Below, piece by piece: positions 54,855 to 64,000 of a stretch of 64,000 bases of DNA. The DNA is from Phellopilus nigrolimitatus (lineage: Eukaryota > Basidiomycota > Agaricomycetes > Hymenochaetales > Hymenochaetaceae): contig JAJOHG010000011.1 of NCBI GenBank assembly GCA_021029095.1, positions 806,001-870,000 on the forward strand, written 5' to 3'. The notes under the pieces are model-generated. The model did no database searches, was not told the origin of the DNA, and saw only the letters and a program-made list of their open reading frames with translations. The position numbers and the translations under genes are program-made. Each line of letters begins with the position of its first letter. Positions within the stretch are counted from its first letter, which is position 1.

Positions 54855-54928
54855 GATGAGGAAGGGAAGGGGCGGGGAGGGGGGAGGGGAGAGTGAAAGA
54901 CACAGTGGTAAAGTCAAGCGCGAGCGCG

Positions 54929-54936
54929 TTATTATA
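54929..54936 (-). promoter_or_regulatory. TATA-like element of C2H2 gene copy 1
   Basis: TATAATAA on the minus strand, about 75 bases upstream of the ATG at 54854. The surrounding 130 bases are nearly identical in the second unit (62272-62279), which supports function. Confidence 0.45.
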
Positions 54937-55522
54937 TGTGGTGCATTTGTTTGTGCACGCGTGTCAGGGTTCCACGGGAAAACACGCGCTCCGCGGCCAC
55001 TGTTGGGAAAAGAAGTTCTAGGTACGCTCTGCAAATCTTAACCATTTTGGGCGCCTGTATGGATACCTTGTACTTCTGCGAGCGTTACGTGGGTGACCAT
55101 TGTCTGCCGCCTGATACGCTAGCCCTCAACTCCACTTCAACGTGCTTTCTACAGCTGCTGAGAACCTCCGCCACATTGAGCACTTAATCGCTATGTTATA
55201 TAAACGAGCTTACCTCGATAGCTCCAATCTATTGAACTGTAGCTTTAAGACCGGACTCGGGGGAAAAGAAACCCACGTGTGCAAGTCTGTAAATCTCAGT
55301 TTCTGGTTTTCGTAGCCATTTTTCTCCGTCCCATGACAGTCCATCACTGCAGCAGCAGCAGCAGCAATATTGTTCTGAGATTCGGATCCCATCATAGTTA
55401 ATTTGAGACTGACTTCGAGAATTCTCTGCTGCGCAAAAAAAAAAAAAACTACAGAACCTTGTCGACTTATCCTGCAGACAATGAACAGCAGCCACAGTGA
55501 TCGATAAGATCTGCTTCCGTCC

Positions 55523-55824
55523 GATTCGAGCGCCTTCTTTTTTCTTCGCCATGGAACACACCACCCCCTAACGCACTGAAACACAGCAAAATGGATCTAT
55601 AAAATCGGGGTCCAGACGTGGTGGCGACGAGTTGTTCAGGACGAGCAAACAGATGTGCCGCCCATTGTACGGGTTAGAGCGTTTCTCTTTTCTTCATCAT
55701 GGAACATACTACCCCATAACCCAGCTGAAACCCAGCAAAAACGTTCCCATAATCGGGGTCCTGACGGTTTGTCTAAGTGACGAGTTGTCCAGAACGAACA
55801 GAACAGTTGTGCCGCCCATTGTGC
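55523..55824. repeat. Two diverged tandem copies of a 150-bp repeat, unit 1
   Basis: Copies at 55523-55670 and 55671-55824 share CATGGAACA, AACCCAGC-like, ATCGGGGTCC, GACGAGTTGT and GTGCCGCCCATTGT in the same order. The same pair exists in unit 2, so the tandem duplication is older than the 7.3-kb duplication. Confidence 0.8.
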
Positions 55825-56416
55825 TTATCGCCATTGCGATTACAGAGATGAGTCCGCACAGCAATTTGAGCGAATAGTAGCACAGACTCGCCGATGGTAG
55901 AGTAGGCAGGAGGTGGGTGTACTATAGCCTTTATCGATGGAAGTCGACGCGTGAGCGCGTCACCCTCACGTGAGTTGTGGTAGTGCGTCACGCAGTTTAC
56001 TGAAAATGCACAATCGCATTCGAAAAGGCCCTTTTCCTTCTGCACTTTATACCCTCAAGTTATCTGTTTACAGATCCCACAAGTCGCTTCAGACCGCTCT
56101 CACTTGACGCTCAATTTTTGCTCTTCGTAATTTTTTTGTTTTCATTGTCCCAGCTTTGATGTACGTACGTAAATCTTTCTTCTTTCGGCCGTCGCTGCGT
56201 TCGGCACGGATCAACCGGAAGAACGCGATAGCGCGTTACGTCACGCGTCCGTGATGAGTTGACTTTGTCGCTCGTCGAACGCCGTTTGGCTCTGCAGCCT
56301 GAGGACTATCGACATCGACGAGATGAAACGAAAATATGTGCATTCCAGGACGCGGGTCGGCGTGTCCAAGAGTCCGGAGGTATCTGATAAACGCTTGACC
56401 GAAAGTAAGAATTCAA

Positions 56417-56446
56417 CCAGCCAGCCAGCCAGCCAGCCAGCCAGCA
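56417..56446. repeat. CCAG microsatellite
   Basis: About seven CCAG units. The matching place in unit 2 (63707-63718) has only about three. The open frame through it (SQPASQPAS) is a by-product of the repeat. Confidence 0.85.
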
Positions 56447-56923
56447 ACCGAAGTCGATCTGGGAAAACGAAAACGAAAAGGCCCGGCAAAGAGAATGGCT
56501 CGGACACCGTAAGAAGAAGCGCTACCCCGAAATTGGCTTCAAAGGGGAAAAAGATAGTCAGCAGCCCCTTGCCGAATTAACGAACGTTTTTTTTCCCCAT
56601 CGCAATTGCATCCAAGATTATAGTCATATTAGACAGCACATCGATTTATGTTGATACAGGTGCGAGCCCTATAAATATAAATAAAGTAGATACTCGTACA
56701 TCCCCAAGATCCAGACGAAGCTCCAAGAGCAAGAAGAAACAAACCGGAAACCGAGAACCAACAACCGACAACCGAGAACCAAGAACCAACAAGAAAAGAC
56801 AAGACAAGAAAAAAGAGCACAGCGACAAGCCCGAGCCAGACACACAAAAACCCGAAGCCAGACACAGACACAGACACAGACAAGAAAAGACCCCAGAGTT
56901 CGACAAAGCCAGCAGAGACCCAA

Positions 56924-57713
56924 TCAGACAAACACACGCCCATTGACGTCCCCCAGCACGCGCCGCGCAGGCCGGCCCCTGTCCTCGTCCTTGTAATTAA
57001 GCACGGCCTCAACGAAGGTGCGCTGCGGAACCACAGTGCGCGTCGCACGCGGGTACGGCACCGCCGAGGGCGGCGCGAGTGCGTGCGCCGCGGGGCGCGC
57101 CGTGTAGGGGATGCGGCGGCGGCGCGCGGGCGGGGGCTGCACACGCGGCGGCGGCGCAGGGGTGGGCTTCTTCGGCCGTGGCGGCGACGACTGGAGCGCC
57201 TCGGCGAGGTCCGCAAGGTCGAAGTCGGAGGTCGAGCGCATGGAGTGCATGGAGAGGTCGGGGCCGAGGCCGGAGGGCGGGGGCGACGATGCAAGCGGGG
57301 GCGGCGACGCGTGGCGGAGCGCCGCAGCGAGCTCGGCGATGTCGAAAGTGGAGGGCAGCGACGTCGATGAAGAGGCCGAAATCATTGTGAGGTCGAAGTC
57401 GGAGGGCGGGGGCGTCGACTGCGCGCGGCCCTCGAGGCACTCTGCGAAGTCGAGCACGGCGCGCAGGTCCGGGCTCAGCGAGCGGATGTCGTCCAGCATC
57501 GCGAAGGAGTCAGAGCCATGCGCAGGGAAGCCGTCGAGCATTGAGATGCAGTTGGAGCTGGAGGAGGATGGCGCGTGGTTGTCCGCGAGGGAGAGCGCCG
57601 CGAGGCGCGCGCAGAGCTCGTCCAGCGCCGCGCCGGCGTTCGCGAAGGGGTCGCGGTCAACATACGCGGAGAGTTCGATGTCGAAGAGGAAGGGAACGGC
57701 GCGGCGCATGCCT

Positions 57714-57748
<35 letters not shown>

Positions 57749-59695
57749 TTCTATGTTGTCCCAGTCAACGCCCAGTCCGTGCAGGAACGGCACCGCGCGG
57801 CTGATGTACGCGTCTACGTCGTCGACCGCGTCCAAGTCCATGCCCGGGTGCGCGGAGACGCTGTCCAATTCAAGGTTCCGGTCCAGGATCATATTCGAGT
57901 TCGAGTACGCGTTCGCGTCGACGATGCCCATAGAGAAGTCACGCATACTCGACTGCACGTCCGGAGCCACCATATCAAGGTCCGACAGGTCCAGGCCAGG
58001 AGGCGCGTGCAAACCAGGGTCCAGCGTGAGGCGTCCAATAGCGTCCGCGGTCGAGAGGTCATCGATGTCCATCAGCGACGGCAACAGAGCGCCGAAGCTG
58101 CTCCGTGAACGGTGGCCAGAGTCGCCGGCAGGGACCACACAACGCAGTTGAGGCCCGAACACGTCTTCGTCCTCGTCAGCGCCGGCGATAGAATGAGTGT
58201 CGGTGTCCATGGACGAGAGCTCCAGCTCGGAAGGCGCATCGATAATGCTGAGGACCATAGACCGGGGCGGGGGCGTCGAGGGAGCGTCGATGTGCATAGG
58301 CAGAGACGTATCAGCATTCACATTCACATTCGCGCTCACTTTCATGTTAGCATCAGCGTCAGCGTCCATCTGCGTCGGGAGGCGCGTCAACATCTGCTCC
58401 GCGGGCTGTCTCAGGAGAAGGCCGATACGGTCGAGGCGGAACGCGTCGCGCAAGAGGCGCGCAGGCGGGCGCGGCGCAGGCAGTGGGCACTCCGATGCCG
58501 CCGCAGCCTCGCGCAGGGGAACGTAGGTGGCCGCGAGCGCCGAGACGTCGAGGAGAGTTGCCCACGGGAGGGTGAAGATGTCGCTGTCCGGCTCTGGGCC
58601 CGGTGGTGCGATAACCCGCGGTGTGTTGACGGCACCGGACACCGGCGGCGCGACGAATGGGATGGGGCGTGGCGGAGAGGACTGGGCGGAGGGCTGGACA
58701 CGGGGCGGGGTGTGTGCTGGGACGGAGGGAGGAGGGGAGGCGGGCCGCGTCGTGATTGGGGAGATGCTAGAAGAGGCAGCCTGAGAGACCTGTGGAGAAG
58801 GAGGAGGAGGAGGAGGAGGAGGAGAAGGAGGAGGAGGAGGAGAATAAGTAGATGCGTCTGACAGGAGGGAGGTGTTTCGCGTCGTTCCAGGACGGATGAT
58901 AGAAGAGGAGGCAGGCGCATGCACATGCGCAGAACGAGCAAGGTCGTCAGCATCGAGGGCGTCCAAGAAGAGCTGCGCGCGCTCCCTCCAAGTGAGCTCC
59001 AGGCGGCCACGCGAGACCGGTGTCCGCGGTGTAGGCAGCTGGGCGCGAGCGAAGTCGGAGACGGAGGGCGGGGGCGTCGAGTGCAGGAGAGACGCCGCGA
59101 GCGCGGAGGAGTCGTCGAGGTCGGAGGGCGGGGGCGTCAGCTGTAGGAGGGACGCCGCGAGCTCTGCGAACTCGGCAAAGTCGAGTGCAGAGGCAGAGTC
59201 GAAGGTGGGGGGCGGCGAGCGGGGGCGGGCCAGCGTCGCGGCGACGTTGCGGTGGATGTTGGGCGAGGGGGCGGCGATTGAGGCGGCGACCGTGGGGTGG
59301 GCCTGCGCGCCTGGGTGCGACACCGAGATGCGATCAGAAGACCAGCTAATCACGACGTCAAGCACCAGCTTAGCCTGGTGCGGCAGGCATGAGTTCAGAT
59401 AGACACGCGAAGGAAGGGGCCGGCTTACCAAGTAGAAGGCGATCATCACACAAGGACCTGCCAGTACAAGGAAAGCGATAATGCCGACACCTGCGGCTAT
59501 AAAGCCTGCAAGGGTGAGTAGGACGCCTGGGCATGCGGAGTAGCGCGGCGGGGTGCGGCGGAAGAGCCGGCACCGACGCACAAGCGCGACGACCGAGACC
59601 GAGGGGCCTGGGGCGAGGACGACCTGCAGGTGGGCGAGGCCGTGCAGGACGAGGAAGAGTAGAGCGAGGAAGAGCGAGAGGAGGAGTGCGAGCAT
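56924..59695 (-). CDS. Proline-rich, acidic, membrane-anchored protein of unknown family (923 aa, single exon)
   Basis: Not recognised. One uninterrupted frame from ATG 59695, about 50 bases downstream of a TATA box. The first about 95 residues contain two strong hydrophobic segments (MLALLLSLFLALLFLVLHGL, and VLLTLAGFIAAGVGIIAFLV with LAGPCVMIAFYLV), so a signal anchor plus one or two spans. The remainder is disordered. It has proline runs near 58800-58850 and a run of eleven Asp encoded by CGT repeats at 57719-57751. A short motif recurs at least five times: Phe/Leu-Asp, [IL]A[ED]LA, then [AS]L and S/T-PPP (FDIAELAAALRHASPPP, FDLADLAEALQSSPP). The basic C-terminus (RRIPYTARPAAHAL, VVPQRTFVEAVLNYKDEDRG) looks constrained. 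Strong GC3 bias supports coding. Antisense frames at 57111-58151 are shadows. Confidence 0.72.
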
Positions 59696-59743
59696 GTTGC
59701 GAGAGTATGTTCAACTGGGGAAAAGAGGCGGAATTCGGGCGGC

Positions 59744-59750
59744 TTTTATA
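59744..59750 (-). promoter_or_regulatory. TATA box of the 923-aa protein gene
   Basis: TATAAAA on the minus strand within a GC-rich stretch, 49 bases upstream of the ATG at 59695. The isolated AT-rich core in GC-rich DNA makes it a good candidate. Confidence 0.6.
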
Positions 59751-59755
59751 GCCGG

Positions 59756-59882
59756 GCGGGAGGGAGGCTGGCATGGCGAGTGGATATAGGAGAGGGAGGC
59801 GGGCAGGAGGCGGGCAGGAGGGAGGCGGGCAAGAAGGAGGCGGGCAGGAGGCGGGCGGGAGGGAGGGTGGCGGGCAAAAGGG
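59756..59882. repeat. G-rich tandem repeat (GGGAGGCGGGCA-like)
   Basis: About 125 bases of irregular GGAGGCGGGCAGGAGG units on the plus strand, directly upstream of the TATA box of the 923-aa protein gene (C-rich on its coding strand). Many GGG/GG runs at short spacing could form G-quadruplexes. Confidence 0.85.
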
Positions 59883-60205
59883 CTGACACTGCGGGAGGCT
59901 GACGAGAGCCCTGATGACAAGTACACTATGTATTATGTAATACAGTAATATCAGGGGCCTGACTTTTAGCATTTGCCGGTGGGTCCGTCGCCGATCCTCC
60001 TGAAGCACGTGAGTCGAAGACAATGAACACCATGTGATGAATGACACGTGCCTGTGACAACCGCACTTAGCTTCCGCGACGTCGGTGGCAAGTCAACAAA
60101 GTCGTCTATTTCATCAATACTCGTGTCAACTACGCTCTGGTTTATTTAATTTACATGGGATACAAATGTTGCACTTCAATAATTGCTATGATACACTGAG
60201 ACTTC

Positions 60206-62163
60206 CTACTCTGAATCGGATTCAGTAGTTTCTGAATCGGAATCAGAGGTTTCTGAATCGGATTCATCAGTTTCTGGATGGGATTCATTAGTTTGAGGTG
60301 GCTTGCATGTTCCCCGGTGTCGCGTCAGAGCATCCGCACGTGCATATCCATGCGTGCACCAGGAGTTCGGACACCACTTCATATCTCCCGGGGAGATATG
60401 AATGTTCGTCTTGGTCTCATGCCTTTGCAACGTCCCCTTCGTTGCAAACGTCTTAGTGCATCCCGGAAAAGTACAGGGAATCTGTCCGACCTTCTTCGCC
60501 TTCTTTAGAGGCGGCCCGGGCTCGCTCAACTGCGTAGCTTTCCGCTTCTTCGGGTTCGAAGGGCCGGCCTCACTCGGCCCAGAGCTAGAGGACGGTCCAG
60601 AAACTCCACTGCCGGCGTGTCCAGACGACACGCGTGGCACGACAAGAGACCTAAAAGCGTCTGAGCCTACGCTTGGAGGGGTGGGGATGCCCGTGGACAC
60701 GCTCGGCTGAGGTGCCTTCCCCTTTCCTTTCTTCGAAGGGCCGGCCTTACTCGGCCCAGCCTCAGAGGAGGGGCCGGCGTGTCCAGACGACACGCGCGGA
60801 GTGACAGAAGGCCTATAATGGTCGGAACCTAGGCGCAGAGGACCGGGGATGTCCGTGGACACGCTCGCCTGAGGAGCCTTCCCTTTTCCTTTCTTCGAAG
60901 GGCTGGCCTTACTCGGGCCAGAGCTAGATGAGGGTCCTGCGACCCCGCTGCCGGCGTGTCCAGACGACACGCGTGGCACGACAAGAGACCTAAAAGCGTC
61001 TGAGCCTACGCTTAGAGGAGTGGGGATGCCCGTGGACACGCTCGACTGAGGTGCCTTCCCCTTTCCTTTCTTCGAAGGGCCGGCCGTGCTCGGCCTAGCC
61101 CCAGAGGAGGGGCCAGCGACCCCGCTGCCGGCGTGTCCAGACGACACGCGCGGAGCGACAGAAGCCCTGGGCGTGTTGGAGCCTAGGCGCGAAGGACCGG
61201 GCATGCCCATGTCCATGGTATCTTGAGCCGGAGGGGCCATGGGTGCTTTGACCTGCTTAGACGACCGAGTCTGCCTTGCCTTACGTGCTGAAGTGGCCGC
61301 CGGAGGTCGACCAGCGTCGCTGCTGTCGGCGACCGCCTCTAGCTGTCTGGTAGGGGCTTGCGAGACTTGCGCGGCATCGGCGCTGACCCACGGTGGCGTG
61401 GGGATTCCTGAGCGTGCGGCATCCTGGGCCGAAGTAGCTACTGACTCTGCAGGAGAGGGGGAGGGGACGGGATCAGGGACAGGGGTAATGAGAGGCTGAA
61501 GAGCGGCCACCGGAAGACCACCGTCGCTTGGATGATTGTAGTCCGGGGGAGGTGTCAGGTATGCTTGACGCGCGAGTATGTCTGACCCGGATTGTCTGTT
61601 TGAGATTTGCATATACACGTATGAGCAAAACGTAAATATAATACAGAAAGCCACATACCTGTCTTCAGGGGGCGGCGCGGCGGTGTCGTCCTCTGTGACA
61701 GCGCTGTTGGAGGTCAAAGTCAAATCCTGCCAAAGCGAACACTGCAGTGCCACTCACGCTGGAGCTTGGGCGGTCAAAGCGGCCGGAGCCACAGTGGACG
61801 TGTCGCTGTAGCTGCGAAGGCATCGTTAGCGCGTCCTTTCCGGTAAGAGACGAAGGGAAATAGAAAAACACGTACTATGAAGTCACAGGCACCTCCGGTC
61901 CCTGCTCAACCATAAGCCAGCCTCCGTCGTCCACCTCATGACCGAGATCCAGGAGCTCTAGGTCGTTGTCGTCGTTGACGTTGTCGGTGTCTTCTTGCTC
62001 TGCGTCGCCTACTGGAAAATCGTCTGAGAAGGGCATTGCCCTGCAAAAACAGTCCCTTGGTGGTCAGACGCCGCGACAGGACCAGCATCCACAGTGAACT
62101 ACGCACCTTTCACGATTGTCTTGACACCACTTCTCATCGTCGAAGTAAGTAAGAAACGTCATG
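60206..62163 (-). CDS. C2H2 zinc-finger protein, tandem copy 2, with internal repeats
   Basis: Paralogue of the gene at 53247. The start at 62163 gives MTFLTYFDDEKWCQDNRER; introns follow at the same places as in copy 1. Shared exons include HEVDDGGWLMVEQGPEVPVT, YYSDTSTVAPAALTAQAPA and RQSGSDILARQAYLTPPPDY. The long last exon (from about 61600) contains four imperfect repeats of about 65-70 residues, each with GIPTPxSVGSDAFRSLVVP, RVSSGHAGSG and PSKKGKGKAPQ. A C2H2 finger follows near 60490-60400 (CTFPGCTKTFATKGTLQRHE then TKTNIH), and a second CxxxxC block (WCPNSWCTHGYARADALTRH). The C-terminus is a run of ESDSETSDSDSE type. Likely nuclear. Function unknown. Confidence 0.8.
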
Positions 62164-62271
62164 ATCCAAGATGTCCTTAGCTGAATTAGCGGGGAAGGGG
62201 AGGGTAAAGGAGGGGAGGGGAAGGACGAGGGGAGAGTGAAAGACACAGTGGTAAAGTCAAGCGCGAGCGCG

Positions 62272-62279
62272 TTATTATA
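62272..62279 (-). promoter_or_regulatory. TATA-like element of C2H2 gene copy 2
   Basis: TATAATAA on the minus strand about 109 bases upstream of the ATG at 62163, identical in sequence and context to 54929-54936. Confidence 0.45.
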
Positions 62280-62837
62280 TGTGGTGCATTTGTTTGTGCA
62301 CGCGTGTCAGGGTTCCACGGGAAAACACGCGCTCCGCGGCCACTGTTGGGAAAAGAAGTCTTAGGTCCGCTCTGCAAATCCTTACCCTTTTAGGCGCACG
62401 TATGGATACCTTGTACTTCTGCGAGCGTTACGTGGGTGACAATTGTCTGCCACCTGATACGCTCCACTTCAAAGCGTTCTCTACAGCTGTTGAGAACCCC
62501 CGCCACATTGAGCACTTAATCCTGATGACATATAGACGAGCTCACCTCGATAGCTCCAATCTATTGAACTGTAGCTTTACGACCGGAATCGGGGGGAAAG
62601 AAACCCACGTGTGCAAGTCTGTAAATCTCAGTTTCTGGTTTTCGTAGTCATTTTTCTCCGTCCAATGACAATGCATCACTGCAGCAGCAACAATATTGAT
62701 CTCAGATTTGGTTCTAAGTTTAATTTGAGAGTGTCTTCGAGAATTCTCGGCTGCACAAAAAATCCGACAAAACTCACTCGACTTATCCTGCAGACAATGA
62801 ACAGCAGCCACAGCGATCGATAAGATCTGCTTCCGTC

Positions 62838-63140
62838 CGATTCGAGCGCCTTCTTTTTTTTCGCCATGGAACACACCGCCCCCTAACGCACTGAAACACA
62901 GCAAACCGTATCTATAAAATTGGGGTCCAGACGTGGTGGTGACGAGTTGTTCAGGACGAGCAGAACAGATGTGCCGCTCATTGTACGGATTCGAGCGCTT
63001 TCCTTTTCTTCATCATGGAACATACCAGCCCCTAACCCAGCTGAAACCCAGCAAAAACGGGCCCATAATCGGGGTCCTGACGAGGTGTCTAAGTGACGAG
63101 TTGTCCAGAACGAGCAGAACAGTTGTGCCGCCCATTGTGC
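62838..63140. repeat. Two diverged tandem copies of a 150-bp repeat, unit 2
   Basis: Copies at 62838-62986 and 62987-63140 correspond to the pair at 55523-55824 of unit 1. Confidence 0.8.
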
Positions 63141-64000
63141 TTATCGCCATTGCGATTACAGAGATGCGTCCGGTTTTTCTTCACAGCAATTTGAGCGAAT
63201 ATTAGCACAGACTCGCCGATGGTAGAGTCGGCAGGAGGTGGGTGTACTATAGCCTTTATCGATGGAAGTCGACGCGTGAGCGCGTCACCCTCACGTGAGT
63301 TGTAGTAGTACGTCACGCCGTTTACTGAAAATACACAATCGCATTTGAAAATACCCTTTTCCTTCCGCACTTTTTACCCTCAAGTTATCCGTCCATTTAC
63401 AGTCCCCACAAGTCGCTTCAGGCCGCTCTCACTTCACGCACAATCTTTGCTCTTTGTTAAAAATTTGTTCTCATTGTCCCAGCATTGTTGTACGTACGTA
63501 ACCCTTTCTTCCTTCGCTTGCTGCCGTGCGCTCGGCACGGATCAACCGGAAAACGCCCAACTTCTCGTAACGCAGCGCGCTACGTCACTTGTCCGTGACT
63601 ACTCGATTTTGTTCTTGCTGAGCACCAACGCGGCAGCGCGGGACGCGCGCTCCCTCCATCTGTCCAAAATACAAAACACAAAGCCCAAAATCTCTAGCAG
63701 AAGCCATCCAGCCAGCCAGTTGGCTGCCAAAGTCGGCCTGGGAAAACGAAAACGAAAATGAAAGGGCTCCGCACTGGCAGAAAGAATGGCTCAGACACAG
63801 TTGGAGATAGCAGCCCATCCTGAAATTGCTTCAAGAAAAAAGAGTCGGGAGCCCCTTGCCGATCTGACAAACTTTTTTTTTGCCTCCAACGCAATTTCAT
63901 CCAAGATTCTATTATACAGCACATCCAGTTGGGTTGTTACAGACGCAATCCCTACAAATCAAAATAAAGTAGATACGCGTACATCTCCAAGATCCAGATG

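Larger units (their letters stand above)
54886..56717. repeat. Segmental duplication, unit 1 (non-coding part)
   Basis: Collinear and in the same orientation with 62228-64000, with an offset of about 7.28-7.34 kb. Identity is high by eye, with small indels. Near-identical stretches include 54884-55010 against 62226-62350 and 55560-56080 against 62870-63400. The duplication also covers the N-terminal exons of the C2H2 genes. The right copy runs off the window. Confidence 0.9.
62228..64000. repeat. Segmental duplication, unit 2 (non-coding part, continues beyond the window)
   Basis: Matches 54886-56717 in order and orientation. At the right edge the sequence (AAGTAGATACGCGTACATC... at about 63966) matches the stretch that in unit 1 precedes the 923-aa protein gene by about 200 bases. 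A paralogue of that gene may therefore lie just outside the window. Confidence 0.88.

Noticed and set aside
55210..55584. Minus-strand open frames in the duplicated flank (also 62542-62904)
   Set aside because: Reading frames are not conserved between the two copies because of indels, so the region behaves as non-coding.
56323..56580. Plus-strand open frame with SQPASQPAS
   Set aside because: Runs through the CCAG microsatellite and is not preserved in the second duplicated unit.
57716..57752. CGT run as an independent microsatellite feature
   Set aside because: It encodes the Asp run of the 923-aa protein in frame, so it is described there.
57111..58151. Plus-strand open frame of 346 codons over the 923-aa protein gene
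   Set aside because: Ser/Arg-rich shadow of the minus-strand frame. Its poly-Ser run is only the antisense reading of the Asp-encoding repeat.

Overview
The window is nuclear DNA from a filamentous basidiomycete, most likely an agaricomycete. Nearly every gene is split by short (about 37-65 nt) GT-AG introns, coding DNA is GC-rich, and the gene content fits: a CE15 glucuronoyl esterase, an etherase-like GST, F-box proteins, tuberin and an Argonaute relic. No prokaryotic or organellar features were seen. Gene models below were assembled by hand by joining ORFs across splice sites.

1-15 kb: a CE15 esterase leaving the left edge, a small coiled-coil protein, an NAD(P)-binding SDR-like protein, then a tandem pair of Upf1-like SF1 helicases with an unusual N-terminal domain. 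A 77-codon gene lies between them on the opposite strand. A secreted class 3 lipase follows. Helicase copy 2 and the lipase each carry an apparent one-base frameshift. 15.5-25.7 kb is conserved housekeeping: TSC2/tuberin (1,759 codons, Asn-thumb Rap-GAP domain), a mitochondrial ACOT9-type acyl-CoA thioesterase transcribed divergently from it, and an F-box protein.

25.7-39.5 kb is repeat-rich. A 4.2 kb segment bounded by 26-bp perfect inverted repeats carries pieces of an Hsp70 gene and a ribosomal protein L37 gene, a 104-bp tandem repeat, an AT-rich open frame and a nested 530-bp inverted-repeat element. Next to it is a decayed Argonaute gene. A 31-bp sequence followed by GTGGTTT-rich DNA occurs once before this segment and again at 38.2 kb, where it precedes joined fragments of a PAK/Cla4 CRIB domain and a dynein heavy chain. 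The introns kept in these pieces show capture at DNA level. Intact genes in between are an alpha/beta hydrolase, an F-box protein and an intron-containing tRNA-Met.

40.7-48 kb: a multi-pass membrane protein, a choline-phosphate cytidylyltransferase-like protein with an altered HxGH motif, a GST, a 3' relic of the alpha/beta hydrolase, and an MFS sugar transporter. 48-53.2 kb holds nothing I could recognise.

53.2-64 kb is a tandem segmental duplication with a period of about 7.3 kb. Each unit has a fast-evolving C2H2 zinc-finger gene followed by about 2 kb of duplicated upstream DNA. Between the units lies a single-exon 923-codon proline-rich, acidic, membrane-anchored protein of unknown family. 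This array and the gene-fragment-bearing elements are the least explained parts of the window.
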